64,000 nt of DNA from Zunongwangia endophytica (GTDB taxonomy: Bacteria > Bacteroidota > Bacteroidia > Flavobacteriales > Flavobacteriaceae). Numbering within the stretch: position 1 is the first letter of the stretch; every line of letters starts with the position of its first letter. Location: NCBI RefSeq assembly GCF_030409505.1, contig NZ_JAUFPZ010000002.1, positions 2,735,501 to 2,799,500 on the forward strand, read 5' to 3'. Shown in pieces: positions 18,142 to 27,167 of this stretch. Below the pieces are notes generated by a model, which worked only from the letters and a program-made list of their open reading frames with translations, made no database searches and was not told where the DNA came from. The position numbers and the translations under genes were made by a program.

Positions 18142-19020
18142 ATGAGCACATCTTTTGAAAGATATCAAAAGCGTCGGTTAATTTCATCTTACTTTTCAGT
18201 AGTACTTAGTATCGCGCTGGTACTATTTCTATTGGGGATGCTTGGTTTATTGGTGCTAAATACCAAAAAAGTAGCCGACCACTTTAAAGAACAAATCGCA
18301 TTAACGGTCTATTTTAACGACGATGCGAAAGAAGATGCCATGCAAAAGCTTACGAAAAGCTTAGATACTGCTTCTTACACCAGATCGGTCACATTTGTGT
18401 CGAAAGAAGAAGCTGCCAAGCAAACTAAAGAAGCTATTGGTGAAGATTTTATGGAATTTCTGGATTATAATCCATTGCAGAATTCTATTGATGTTTACAT
18501 GAATGCCGATTTTGTTTCTTCTGAAAAAGTAGAGGAAATTGCCGCTCAGCTTTCAGAAAACACTTTGGTAGACGAGGTTTCTTACGACAAACCCTTGATT
18601 TCTCTATTAAATAATAATCTAAAAAAGATTAGTTTTTGGGTTCTTGTAGTAAGTGCTCTATTCACTTTTATCGCAGTTTTACTTATCAACAGTTCGATAC
18701 GACTATCTGTATATTCCAAAAGGTTTACTATTAAAACCATGCAAATGGTTGGCGCGACCAAAGGTTTTATTCGTCGCCCGTTTATATGGAATAGTGTAAA
18801 ATTAGGAATGATTGGCGCCATAGTAGCGCTTATAGGCATGGCTGCAGTAATCTATTATCTAAACAATAGTTTTACAGAACTCAATTTATTAGCTGATAAA
18901 AAACTAATATTAGCTTTATTTGGCGGTGTTTTCTTAACAGGAATTATTATTACCTGGTTAAGTACATTCTTTGCCACAACCAGATTTTTGAATTTACAAA
19001 CAGACGAGCTTTATTATTAA
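18142..19020 (+). CDS. ftsX: cell division permease-like protein FtsX
   Basis: 292 residues with four membrane segments: about 20-42 and three in the last 130 residues. A large extracytoplasmic domain (about 45-165) follows the first. The segment TIKTMQMVGATKGFIRRPF is the usual FtsX signature. With FtsE, FtsX controls peptidoglycan hydrolases at the division site; no ftsE is in this window, as is usual in Bacteroidota where the two are apart. It begins a plus-strand run: ftsX, the DUF3098 gene, uppP, truB, all with small gaps. Confidence 0.93.
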   Translation: MSTSFERYQKRRLISSYFSVVLSIALVLFLLGMLGLLVLNTKKVADHFKEQIALTVYFNDDAKEDAMQKLTKSLDTASYTRSVTFVSKEEAAKQTKEAIGEDFMEFLDYNPLQNSIDVYMNADFVSSEKVEEIAAQLSENTLVDEVSYDKPLISLLNNNLKKISFWVLVVSALFTFIAVLLINSSIRLSVYSKRFTIKTMQMVGATKGFIRRPFIWNSVKLGMIGAIVALIGMAAVIYYLNNSFTELNLLADKKLILALFGGVFLTGIIITWLSTFFATTRFLNLQTDELYY

Positions 19021-19037
19021 AGCTAAAATTATAAAAC

Positions 19038-19292
19038 ATGAGCAATAACACTAAACCCCAAGAACAAGACAAAAACTTTGTATTTGGTAAAAAGAATTAC
19101 AAATTCATGTTTATCGGTCTGGCCGTAATCGCTTTAGGATTTATTTTGATGGCAGGCGGAGGTAGCGACGATCCTAACGAGTTTAATGAAGCTGTATATA
19201 ATTTTAGACGTATTCGCCTAGCTCCTGCAATCGTTTTGATTGGTTTTGGAATTCAGGTTTATGCTATTTTATTAAACCCAAACAAAAAATAA
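19038..19292 (+). CDS. DUF3098-family small membrane protein
   Basis: 84 residues with two membrane segments (near 22-42 and 60-78). The core FGKKNYKFMFIGLAVIALGF and the middle NEFNEAVYNFRRIRLAPAIVL are hallmarks of DUF3098. It lies 17 bases after ftsX and 3 bases before uppP, an order known from other Bacteroidota. A part in envelope growth or division is inferred from this order only. Confidence 0.88.
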   Translation: MSNNTKPQEQDKNFVFGKKNYKFMFIGLAVIALGFILMAGGGSDDPNEFNEAVYNFRRIRLAPAIVLIGFGIQVYAILLNPNKK

Positions 19293-19295
19293 AAT

Positions 19296-20090
19296 TTGGA
19301 TACTTTAGATGCCATCATTCTTGGAATTATCCAAGGGTTAACTGAATTTTTACCTGTTTCTTCAAGCGGACATTTAGAATTAGGAAAAGCAATTTTAGGA
19401 GACAATAGTGTTCCTGAAGAATCTATGATGTTTACCGTTGTACTGCATTTCGCCACGGCATTAAGTACCATTGTAGTTTTTAGAAAAGACATTTTTGAAA
19501 TTTTTAAAGGCCTTTTTCAATTTAAATGGAACGAGGAAACACAATTTTCAGCCAAGATCATTATTTCTATGATTCCTGCTGCGTTAATTGGTGTCTTCTT
19601 TGAAGAACATTTAGAAGAACTTTTTGGTGGCAGTGTGGTCTTTGTTGGCTTCATGCTTATCATTACGGCTCTTTTACTATGGTTGGCAGATAAAGCAAAA
19701 AATACAGGAAAGCCGGTAAGTTTTATGAATGCATTTATTATTGGTGTATCACAAGCTATTGCCATGTTACCGGGAATTTCAAGAAGCGGTTCTACAATTT
19801 CGACTTCTGTACTTTTAGGAAACGATAAAACCAAAGCAGCTCGATTTTCTTTCTTAATGGTTGTACCGCTAATATTCGGTAAAATCGCTAAAGATTTATT
19901 AGACGGTAATATTACTGAAGAATCTGTAGGAGGATCTCACTTAATCATTGGGTTCATTGCAGCATTTTTATCTGGTCTTGTTGCCTGTACCTGGATGATC
20001 TCTTTAGTAAGAAAAAGTAAACTTTCTTATTTCTCTATTTACTGCCTTATTGTAGGTGTTCTGGCAATCGGATTTGGTTATTTTGGTTAA
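19296..20090 (+). CDS. uppP: undecaprenyl-diphosphatase
   Basis: 264 residues from a TTG at 19296, only 3 bases after the preceding stop. Both active-site motifs are clear: GLTEFLPVSSSGHLEL near the N-terminus and PGISRSGSTIS near residue 155. At least seven membrane segments are visible. It recycles undecaprenyl pyrophosphate to the monophosphate carrier for peptidoglycan and surface glycans. The TTG start tightly coupled to the DUF3098 gene supports one operon. Confidence 0.95.
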   Translation: MDTLDAIILGIIQGLTEFLPVSSSGHLELGKAILGDNSVPEESMMFTVVLHFATALSTIVVFRKDIFEIFKGLFQFKWNEETQFSAKIIISMIPAALIGVFFEEHLEELFGGSVVFVGFMLIITALLLWLADKAKNTGKPVSFMNAFIIGVSQAIAMLPGISRSGSTISTSVLLGNDKTKAARFSFLMVVPLIFGKIAKDLLDGNITEESVGGSHLIIGFIAAFLSGLVACTWMISLVRKSKLSYFSIYCLIVGVLAIGFGYFG

Positions 20091-20239
20091 AATCTGACTA
20101 TTTTTTCTGAAGTGTTCTGAGTTATTTATGCTGAATAAAGTTGAAGTAACCGAATTCTTGATAAGTCTGTAAAAACTCTAAATTTACCTGCGCTAGTTTT
20201 AAATTTGTATTTAAGTTTGAAGCCGAAAATAAATTGAAG

Positions 20240-20950
20240 ATGGAGCATCCCATAATTACCGCTGAAGAATTTAAAGAAGGACAAATACTACTTTTTGACA
20301 AGCCGTTAAACTGGACATCTTTTCAGTTGGTGAATAAAGTCCGTTGGATGATTCGTAAGAGCTGCAACATCAAAAAGATTAAAGTAGGCCACGCAGGAAC
20401 TTTAGATCCTTTAGCTACCGGCCTTTTAATTATTTGTACCGGGAAATTCACAAAACGAATTCCAGAACTTCAGGGGCAAATAAAAGAATACACCGGCATC
20501 TTTAGCCTTGGCGCAACCACTCCTTCTTACGACCTGGAAACCGAAGTTGATGAAACTTTTCCAATAGATCATATTTCCGAAGAAGACATTACCGAAGCCA
20601 CTAAAAATTTTATAGGTGAAATTGACCAATATCCACCGGTATTTTCAGCATTGAAAAAAGACGGTAAGCGACTTTACGAATACGCTCGTAAAGGCGAGAA
20701 AGTAGAAATACCATCCCGAAAAATCACTATCGAAAATTTCGAAGTTGATGCTGCTAATTTCCCCAATATTAATTTTAAAGTGGTGTGCAGCAAAGGAACT
20801 TATATTCGCAGCTTAGCACACGATTTCGGAAAATCGTTAAAAAGCGGCGCCCATCTTTCTGAATTACTAAGAACAAAAATTGGAGAGTTCGATGTAAAAG
20901 AGGCTTTAAACCTTGAAGATTTCGAAAATAAATTACCTGCTGAAATTTAA
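20240..20950 (+). CDS. truB: tRNA pseudouridine(55) synthase
   Basis: 236 residues from the ATG at 20240; a TTG two codons upstream is also open. The catalytic segment is GHAGTLDPLATG, with the active-site Asp, and later CSKGTYIRSLAHDFG, typical of TruB. It modifies U55 in the T loop of tRNA. It sits 149 bases after uppP, an order conserved in this phylum. Its stop overlaps the stop of the convergent gene at 20947 by a few bases. Confidence 0.95.
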   Translation: MEHPIITAEEFKEGQILLFDKPLNWTSFQLVNKVRWMIRKSCNIKKIKVGHAGTLDPLATGLLIICTGKFTKRIPELQGQIKEYTGIFSLGATTPSYDLETEVDETFPIDHISEEDITEATKNFIGEIDQYPPVFSALKKDGKRLYEYARKGEKVEIPSRKITIENFEVDAANFPNINFKVVCSKGTYIRSLAHDFGKSLKSGAHLSELLRTKIGEFDVKEALNLEDFENKLPAEI

Positions 20951-21507
20951 AAGCGTTTACCTATACTAATTCCTAAACGAGGATAAACTTCAAAATCGTT
21001 GCTATCACCAAAAAGTCTACCAGCACCGGCATAAATTTCTCCTACGTAATTGTTACGTGTTAGCAACTTAAAACCAACTGCAGCCCCTAAACCAAAATTG
21101 GTTGTTTTTTCATCATAAACACTTTCTCTTGTTTCACTATAATTACCGTTATCATCATAAAAATATTCATAGCTATAGTATGTATCACGGTAAGAAGCTA
21201 TTGCCGAGTTAGCTTCGATAAAAAAACCAGCATTCTTCTTTTTCCCAAAGAAAAGACGATAATAAGGCGTAGCAATAAAACGTAGCGACAAATCCTCTGG
21301 TTCATCTAAGCCAACTCCGATAGATAATCCTATACTGCTATTATCTTCTAAAAAATACTCGTAAGTTACTTCTGGAATCCCTGCTACCGACATTCCTAAA
21401 TTTAATTTTAACTCTTGTTTCGTAAGATCAATTGTTTCTTCCGTTTCTTGTGCTGAAACAAAAAGTGACATACTTAGAATAAATAACGATAGTAATCTAG
21501 TTCTCAT
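20947..21507 (-). CDS. small outer membrane beta-barrel protein, function unknown
   Basis: 186 residues with a signal peptide ending near FVSAQ. The mature part is made of alternating short hydrophobic strands (LNLGMSVAGIPEVTYEY, SIGLSIGVGL, LRFIATPYYRLFF, FGLGAAVGFKLL) and ends PRLGISIGKRF. This pattern is that of an 8-strand OmpA/OmpW-like barrel with a terminal aromatic residue. No catalytic motif is seen. It has about 200 bases of free upstream sequence and is likely monocistronic. Confidence 0.72.
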   Translation of the reverse strand: MRTRLLSLFILSMSLFVSAQETEETIDLTKQELKLNLGMSVAGIPEVTYEYFLEDNSSIGLSIGVGLDEPEDLSLRFIATPYYRLFFGKKKNAGFFIEANSAIASYRDTYYSYEYFYDDNGNYSETRESVYDEKTTNFGLGAAVGFKLLTRNNYVGEIYAGAGRLFGDSNDFEVYPRLGISIGKRF

Positions 21508-21719
21508 TTGATTGATGTTTATGAGACTAAGATACTTAAATATTGAAATGGTTGCGCTTTTTTTCTTCCGTCACTAATCTTTTTTTATTTTTTGGAATAC
21601 ATTATGCGGTATTAACCACAAACAGATTTGTAAATTTGTTAATAATAAATCCATATTATTTTTATTGATTATAGGTTTGAAAGACACTAACTTCACAAAA
21701 AATTGCAAGAATTAAATTG

Positions 21720-22430
21720 ATGCCATTCATTGAAAAATATAAAGCACTTCTAGTAACCATATTATTTTTTATGGTGCTACTGTTGTTGCTTTTCAATTGG
21801 CATTTGGGAAGTAACGCTAAAAAGAATCAGGAGTTTTTGGTTGATTTAGAATCTTATACAAACTCTTTAAAAGAAGTCGAGAAAGAAGAAGCCAAGCCTG
21901 AGGAGCAACCTGCCAACACTAAGCAACAAACACATCGCGCTTTTAACCAAAATCAGGAAGCCAGATCGTCCAATTTCAATAAAGAACTAAATGCTATTTT
22001 TGAGAAAAATACTGCTTCACAGCAAGAAACCTCAGAGAATAGCGAAACTGCTACTTCAGGTAGTTATAATCTCAAAAAATCTGGAACTAAAAATCAACAA
22101 CAGTCTGATGGAAACAACGCATCCTCTCAAACTTCTACTAAATCTGGTAGTTTAAAAAATAGTTCTATTTCTTTCAATCTTAAAGGAAGAACGGCAGTAA
22201 ATATTCCCAATCCTATTTATAAGTGTAGTCTTTCCGGTAAAATAGTGATCAATATAAAAGTAAATGAATCTGGCCGAGTTACATCGACTTCCTTTAACGA
22301 GGCGAGTTCTTCTTCAGATAACAAATGTCTTGTAGAAAATGCTATGCTTTATGCTTCTGAAGCGGTTTTTAGCAAGCTTTCTGGCAGAGACAATCAACCA
22401 GGTACAATTACTTATCAATTTAAACCTTAA
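21720..22430 (+). CDS. TonB-like inner membrane energy transducer
   Basis: 236 residues from the ATG at 21720 (a TTG one codon upstream is also open). One membrane anchor covers about 10-27. A long polar, low-complexity spacer rich in Glu, Gln, Ser and Asn follows, about 45-150. The C-terminal domain of about 75 residues resembles TonB_C: GKIVINIKVNESGRVTSTSF, then the two cysteines at CSLSG and CLVEN, then GTITYQFKP. TonB normally has a Pro-rich spacer, which is absent. The cysteine pair may form a disulfide. It is 8 bases before tag and may share its transcript. Confidence 0.65.
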   Translation: MPFIEKYKALLVTILFFMVLLLLLFNWHLGSNAKKNQEFLVDLESYTNSLKEVEKEEAKPEEQPANTKQQTHRAFNQNQEARSSNFNKELNAIFEKNTASQQETSENSETATSGSYNLKKSGTKNQQQSDGNNASSQTSTKSGSLKNSSISFNLKGRTAVNIPNPIYKCSLSGKIVINIKVNESGRVTSTSFNEASSSSDNKCLVENAMLYASEAVFSKLSGRDNQPGTITYQFKP

Positions 22431-22438
22431 AATAATTT

Positions 22439-23017
22439 ATGACTAATAAACATAGATGTGGCTGGTGCCAAGGCGATTCTTTATACGAAGCTTATCACGA
22501 TGAAGAATGGGGCATACCGGTGCACGATGAGCAAAAACTATTTGAGTTTTTGATATTAGAAACATTTCAGGCTGGTCTAAGTTGGATTACAATTTTGCGG
22601 AAAAGAGAAAACTTCAGAGAAGCTTTTGATGATTTTAATTATAAGAAAGTGGCTAATTATTCCGAAGAGAAAATTCAGGAACTTTTGCAAAATCCAGGAA
22701 TTGTTCGAAACAAACTTAAGGTTAGAAGCTCAGTTTCAAATGCGCAGCATTTTATAGAGATTCAAGAAGAATTTGGCAGTTTTAATAGCTACATCTGGAG
22801 TTTTGTAGATGGCAAACCGATCCAAAATAAAGTTGAAAATTATAAAGAAGCGCCCGCAACTACAGAAATTAGTGATAAGTTAAGCAAAGATCTTAAAAAG
22901 CGCGGATTTAAATTTGTAGGTTCTACAGTAGTTTACGCACACATGCAAGCGACCGGTATGGTAAACGATCACGAAGTTTCCTGTTTTCGATATGAAGAAG
23001 TAAAGCGTCTTTCCTGA
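22439..23017 (+). CDS. tag: DNA-3-methyladenine glycosylase I
   Basis: 192 residues, the family length. The zinc-snap residues begin with CGWC near the N-terminus and end with H-E-V-S-C. The base-recognition segment YHDEEWGIPVHDE and the HhH region ETFQAGLSWITILRKRENFREAF are diagnostic. It removes 3-methyladenine from DNA in base excision repair. Confidence 0.95.
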   Translation: MTNKHRCGWCQGDSLYEAYHDEEWGIPVHDEQKLFEFLILETFQAGLSWITILRKRENFREAFDDFNYKKVANYSEEKIQELLQNPGIVRNKLKVRSSVSNAQHFIEIQEEFGSFNSYIWSFVDGKPIQNKVENYKEAPATTEISDKLSKDLKKRGFKFVGSTVVYAHMQATGMVNDHEVSCFRYEEVKRLS

Positions 23018-23020
23018 ATT

Positions 23021-23458
23021 CTAACGATGCTCCTCTAATATCCTATACTGAATATCTTCAAGCGTTAATACAGGTACCTCCCCCGACCATGCTTCCAAAT
23101 CGCCTTGATCATAAGATAAGAGTTCTGAAAATTCTTGGGTACAACTACTATTTGCTTCAAGGTAATTACAGGGATTTTCGCCATTATAACGCTCTGTTGT
23201 AACGCTAAAATCTTCTACTCCTTCCTGACCGATATAAATCTGAGGGTATCCTTCTACATCAAAATCTGATTCGTTGTAAAAGGTCATTCTATATTCCATG
23301 AAAGTAGTTCTAGCTTCCGTGTCTATTTCAAAATTAAAGAAATCGACTTCCGCATTTATTTCAGCAGGAGCTAAAACTTCTGGTTTGTCATCTTCACTAT
23401 TTGAAGAACATGAGCTTAAAATGACTAAGCTGAACAAAAGGAAAACTATTTTTTTCAT
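23021..23458 (-). CDS. predicted lipoprotein, unknown function
   Basis: 145 residues. The signal peptide ends in a lipobox (VILSSCSS), followed by a Ser/Asp/Glu linker and a single domain of about 110 residues rich in beta strands, with two cysteines (NPCNYLEANSSC). I do not recognise the family. It is convergent with tag, with 3 bases between the stops, and has its own start region. Confidence 0.7.
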   Translation of the reverse strand: MKKIVFLLFSLVILSSCSSNSEDDKPEVLAPAEINAEVDFFNFEIDTEARTTFMEYRMTFYNESDFDVEGYPQIYIGQEGVEDFSVTTERYNGENPCNYLEANSSCTQEFSELLSYDQGDLEAWSGEVPVLTLEDIQYRILEEHR

Positions 23459-23502
23459 CTGAATTTTTGATTGATCTGTTCAAAGTAATCAAAAATCATA
23501 TA

Positions 23503-24141
23503 TTATTTCAAAAATTTTAAAAATTCCTTTCTAGAGATTTCCTCGGCTCCCAGACTTTCTAAGTGATTTGTATGAACCTGACAATCGATTAATTTCACTC
23601 CATTTTTCTGAAGTCTTCTTACCATACTTATAAAACCATATTTAGAAGCATTACTTACGCGTGTAAACATACTTTCCCCGCAGAAAACCTGCTTTTGTTT
23701 TAGGTAAAGGCCATATAAGCCTCCCACGATCTGTCCATTTTCCCAAACCTCAACAGATTGCGCAATCCCTTTTTGATGCAAACCGATATACGCTTGTTTC
23801 ATCTCATCGGTAATCCAGGTTCCAGCTTGACCTTTTCGGTTAATTTCCGCACAATTTTCAATTACAGTTTCAAAGTCCTCATTATAGGTCACTTTAAAAG
23901 CATCTTTTTTAAAAAGCTGTTTCATGCTTTTAGAAACCTTTAAATTATGAGGAAATAAAACCATTCTTGGATCTGGACTCCACCACAAAATAGGCTGAGT
24001 ATCGTCGTACCATGGGAAAATACCATTACTATAAGCTTCCACTAGACGATCTTCTGTTAACGATCCACCAACAGCTAGAAGTCCTTCATCAGAAGCGTAA
24101 GCTACATCGGGAAATGGCTCGTATGGTTTTAGAATTTGCAC
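23503..24141 (-). CDS. aat: leucyl/phenylalanyl-tRNA--protein transferase
   Basis: 212 residues from a GTG at 24141. Signature segments are LLAVGGSLTEDRLVEAYSNG, then GIFPWYDDTQPILWWSPDPR, and GGLYGLYLKQ. It adds Leu or Phe to proteins with N-terminal Lys or Arg for the ClpS/ClpAP N-end rule. It is followed closely by the lipoprotein gene on the same strand (44 bases), but the two need not be related. Confidence 0.95.
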   Translation of the reverse strand: MQILKPYEPFPDVAYASDEGLLAVGGSLTEDRLVEAYSNGIFPWYDDTQPILWWSPDPRMVLFPHNLKVSKSMKQLFKKDAFKVTYNEDFETVIENCAEINRKGQAGTWITDEMKQAYIGLHQKGIAQSVEVWENGQIVGGLYGLYLKQKQVFCGESMFTRVSNASKYGFISMVRRLQKNGVKLIDCQVHTNHLESLGAEEISRKEFLKFLK

Positions 24142-24181
24142 GTTTAGGGGTTTTAGTTTTCAGAAAATTACAAAAAGAAAA

Positions 24182-24212
24182 AAGCTTAGTACGTTAAGTG
24201 CATACTAAGCTT
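24182..24212 (-). terminator. terminator after the DUF3127 gene
   Basis: 10-bp stem AAGCTTAGTA (24182-24191) with TACTAAGCTT (24203-24212), flanked by A-rich and T-rich tracts. It separates the DUF3127 gene from aat. Confidence 0.82.
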
Positions 24213-24236
24213 TTCAAAAAAAATATGTGCTAATTT

Positions 24237-24614
24237 TTAGAAAGGAAGATCGTCGTAGTCTTCATCTTTAAAATCCTGAGCTGGCTCAAATTGATCTGCC
24301 GGTGGCGGAACATTTTGACCTCCTCCTGATTGTGATGGTTGCAAATTCTCTATTCTCCAACCCTGGATAGAATTAAAATATTTGGTTTCTCCCTGCGGGC
24401 TTACCCACTCTCTACCACGAAGGTTTACACCAACTTTCACTGGTTGCCCTACTTGATAAGTATCTAAAAGATCTGTTTTATCCTGAACAAATTCAATCAT
24501 TAAATGTTGTGGATATTGCTCTTCTGTAGTGACAACTAATTCTCTTTTTCTAAATCCGTTATTACCAAAAGTTTTGGTATCTCCGATTAATTTAATCTTT
24601 CCTTGTACTTCCAT
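24237..24614 (-). CDS. DUF3127-family protein with SSB-like C-terminal tip
   Basis: 125 residues. The first 90 form one beta-rich domain (MEVQGKIKLIGDTKTFG, KRELVVTTEEQYPQ, VNLRGREW) that matches DUF3127 and reads like an OB-fold. A Gln/Gly/Pro linker then leads to an acidic end, EDYDDLPF. The last five residues, DDLPF, are identical to those of the true SSB at 60441, a tip that recruits repair and replication proteins. This suggests a DNA-metabolism role, but DUF3127 has no established function that I know of. It lies 6 bases after the flavin reductase gene on the same strand. Confidence 0.85.
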   Translation of the reverse strand: MEVQGKIKLIGDTKTFGNNGFRKRELVVTTEEQYPQHLMIEFVQDKTDLLDTYQVGQPVKVGVNLRGREWVSPQGETKYFNSIQGWRIENLQPSQSGGGQNVPPPADQFEPAQDFKDEDYDDLPF

Positions 24615-24620
24615 CTTCGT

Positions 24621-25496
24621 TTAATAATTTGCTAGTAATAATTTCCACGCTTCTATCACTCGTTCTTCATTTAGCAATAACTGCGCCTGTTTATGAATTG
24701 CTTCTTTTTCTCTTGCTGCAATAATTTCAGTAAATAAATCATCTTCAGAAACATAAGATCTCGCCTCTTCTATAGTTGGCAATTCTTCGATGTTTCCTAA
24801 TTTACCAAGATCATTTCCTGTTAAGATACTACTTTCTCTAATTTCTTTTGGTATAGCATCTACACCAATCCCCAAATTGGCAATAGGTTTTGGGACCTCG
24901 AACATACCATCTTTGGCTCGAGTATACCAGTTCCCACCCATTCTTGCAACCTGATCGATTTTTACTTGATCGATATAACCATCTTCATCTAGAATTTCTT
25001 CTTTAATATGCGTTTTTAAAATTTCGCATATTACCAGATTTCCTGCCCCACCTTCATCTCCAAGTTCAATAATTTCATTCACTTTACATTCAAACTGTAC
25101 GGGAGATTCTGCTACTCTAAATGGCTTTACAAGATCTGATGGCTGCATGGTAAGCCCAGATTTTTCGAACTCGTTTACTCCTTCAGCATAATCTGTACTA
25201 CTTAAAGACATTTGCTGCACCATTTTGTAATCTACAATGTTAATCACACATTCTTCAATTACTTTCAGGTTTAAAAATGTATGTTTTAGACTTCCATCTT
25301 TACCCCTTCGAACTGGTGAAAACACCAATATTGGCGGGTTTGCACTAAACACATTAAAGAAACTAAAAGGAGCTAAATTTGGTCGCCCTTCAGCATCCAG
25401 CGTGCTTGCAAACGCAATAGGCCTAGGCCCAACTGCACCACTCAAATATCTATAAAGAGCGCCTGAAGGCGATTCCTTAGAATCTATACTTAACAT
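24621..25496 (-). CDS. flavin reductase-like FMN-binding split-barrel protein
   Basis: 291 residues from the ATG at 25496; the open frame extends upstream to 25565, but the added residues are not typical. The N-terminal ~200 residues are a flavin-reductase-like domain: GAVGPRPIAFASTLD, NLAPFSFFNVFSANPP, PPILVFSP, then CKVNEIIELGDEGGAGNLVICEI. A further helical tail of about 90 residues, up to WKLLLANY, follows. The family binds FMN and may reduce it or act as a partner oxidoreductase; the exact substrate is unknown. It is directly upstream of the DUF3127 gene. Confidence 0.83.
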   Translation of the reverse strand: MLSIDSKESPSGALYRYLSGAVGPRPIAFASTLDAEGRPNLAPFSFFNVFSANPPILVFSPVRRGKDGSLKHTFLNLKVIEECVINIVDYKMVQQMSLSSTDYAEGVNEFEKSGLTMQPSDLVKPFRVAESPVQFECKVNEIIELGDEGGAGNLVICEILKTHIKEEILDEDGYIDQVKIDQVARMGGNWYTRAKDGMFEVPKPIANLGIGVDAIPKEIRESSILTGNDLGKLGNIEELPTIEEARSYVSEDDLFTEIIAAREKEAIHKQAQLLLNEERVIEAWKLLLANY

Positions 25497-25613
25497 GTCT
25501 TTATTTTTCACAAAGGTAATAATTAGGATAAGGAATTTAAAGCATGCTCGCACAATAATATTCACATTAAAACGCTTATCTTTAACCGCTTTTAAAATGA
25601 AGAGGAACTCTTT

Positions 25614-26765
25614 ATGATTTTTAATGACGAACGAAAGTTTAACCGCTGGTTTATCATATTTGCAGGATTAGCTGTAATTATTTTAGTCTTGTGGAATACT
25701 ACCATTTTTTTTAACCGACTAAAAGATGAAGAGCGTACAAAAATGAGCATTTGGTCTGAAGCGCTATTGGAATTAGATCGCGCTAGCAGCAACGAAAATT
25801 TGAGTCCGCTTATATTAAATGTTTTAAACAGCAATACCAGCATTCCTACCATCCAAACCGACGAGGAAGGGAATATTGTGTCTACCCATTATATCGATCC
25901 TGAAAAGATTGACACTCCTGAAAAAGCCGAAAACTATCTAAACCGGTTACGAGCTGAAAACGAACCGATTATTATGCATTTAGATCGGTTTAGGACTCAT
26001 TTAGTTTTCTACGGAAATTCTCCCGTTTTAAATAGTTTAAAGTATTATCCGCTAGGTCTGGTAACCATTGGTTTTCTAATTCTTGGAGTAATTTATTTCT
26101 TTTATACAACCACCAAAAATAGTGAGCAGAATAAATTATGGGCAGGAATGGCAAAAGAAACTGCGCATCAAATTGGCACTCCTTTAAGTTCACTTATAGG
26201 CTGGACAGAAATTCTTAAGCAAGAAAACGTAAATGAAGTTTACGTTGCTGAGATTGAAAAAGACATTGATCGCTTACAAACTATAACTGAAAGATTCTCT
26301 AAAATTGGTTCGGCTCCTTTATTACAGGAAACCGATCTTGTAGAAGCCACCAGAGAAAGTTATCAATACTTACAATCCAGAAGTTCTAAACTAATTGATT
26401 TTAATCTGATCGTACCACGAGAAGAAATTAAAGTAAACCTAAATACGCAGCTTTATAGTTGGACCATCGAGAACTTAGTAAAAAATGCTATCGATGCAAT
26501 GCGCGGAAAAGGAAAACTTTCTCTTGAAATTAGACAAAATGAAAAACAAGTTTTTGTCTATGTTCATGATACCGGAAAAGGAATCGATAAAAACCGTTTT
26601 AAGGTTATTTTCGAGCCAGGACAAACCACAAAGAAGCGCGGATGGGGATTAGGACTATCATTAGCTAAACGAATTGTAGAAGAGTATCACGACGGGCGCA
26701 TTCGCGTTGCAAAAAGTGAGATTGGAGAAGGAACTACTTTTGAAATTATGCTGAGAAAAACCTAA
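25614..26765 (+). CDS. membrane sensor histidine kinase (orphan)
   Basis: 383 residues. Two membrane segments flank a periplasmic part of about 110 residues (segments near 11-30 and 146-165). The HisKA-like box is AKETAHQIGTPLSS with H185, in which Q-I-G replaces the usual E-L-R/K. The HATPase domain has NLVKNAIDAM (N box), DTGKGID and GWGLGLSLAKR. No response regulator gene is next to it, so its partner lies elsewhere. It is divergent from the flavin reductase gene and overlaps the convergent thioesterase gene by 4 bases. Confidence 0.9.
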   Translation: MIFNDERKFNRWFIIFAGLAVIILVLWNTTIFFNRLKDEERTKMSIWSEALLELDRASSNENLSPLILNVLNSNTSIPTIQTDEEGNIVSTHYIDPEKIDTPEKAENYLNRLRAENEPIIMHLDRFRTHLVFYGNSPVLNSLKYYPLGLVTIGFLILGVIYFFYTTTKNSEQNKLWAGMAKETAHQIGTPLSSLIGWTEILKQENVNEVYVAEIEKDIDRLQTITERFSKIGSAPLLQETDLVEATRESYQYLQSRSSKLIDFNLIVPREEIKVNLNTQLYSWTIENLVKNAIDAMRGKGKLSLEIRQNEKQVFVYVHDTGKGIDKNRFKVIFEPGQTTKKRGWGLGLSLAKRIVEEYHDGRIRVAKSEIGEGTTFEIMLRKT

Positions 26766-27160
26766 TATCGATTTAAGATTGCTCTAAGATCATCTGGTAT
26801 CGCATTTGTTTGTTCTTCTTTGAAATTATAAAATACAGCCACATCTTTACCTATTGCACAAATTTCCTGATTATCGTTTAGAATATGATGTTCTATTTTA
26901 AAACTTTTAGTGCCAATTTCAGCGATTCTTGTTTTTATAAGAACATTTCCCGGATAGTGTAACGTCTTTTTAAAATCGCAATGCGTAGAAACTAACATTG
27001 CACCTTTTTTACTTTCAGTATACATTTTATGCAATCCGGTAGCTTCCCAAAGATTTACTCTGCCAGATTGCATAAAACGCATAAAGCTAAGATTGTTTAC
27101 ATGGCGATACATATCTAGATCGCTCCAATCTATCCTTAATTTTAATTCAAGTTTAAACAA
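26762..27160 (-). CDS. acyl-CoA thioesterase, 4HBT hotdog family
   Basis: 132 residues from a TTG at 27160. The hotdog pattern includes RIDWSDLDMYRHVNNLSFMRFM, where the Asp followed by H-V-N-N is the family active-site region, and later CDFKKTLHYPGNVLIKT. Such YbgC/FadM-like enzymes hydrolyse acyl-CoA esters; the natural acyl chain is not known here. It is 7 bases after the HIT gene, so the two are likely co-transcribed. Confidence 0.88.
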   Translation of the reverse strand: MFKLELKLRIDWSDLDMYRHVNNLSFMRFMQSGRVNLWEATGLHKMYTESKKGAMLVSTHCDFKKTLHYPGNVLIKTRIAEIGTKSFKIEHHILNDNQEICAIGKDVAVFYNFKEEQTNAIPDDLRAILNRY

Positions 27161-27167
27161 CGTCAGC

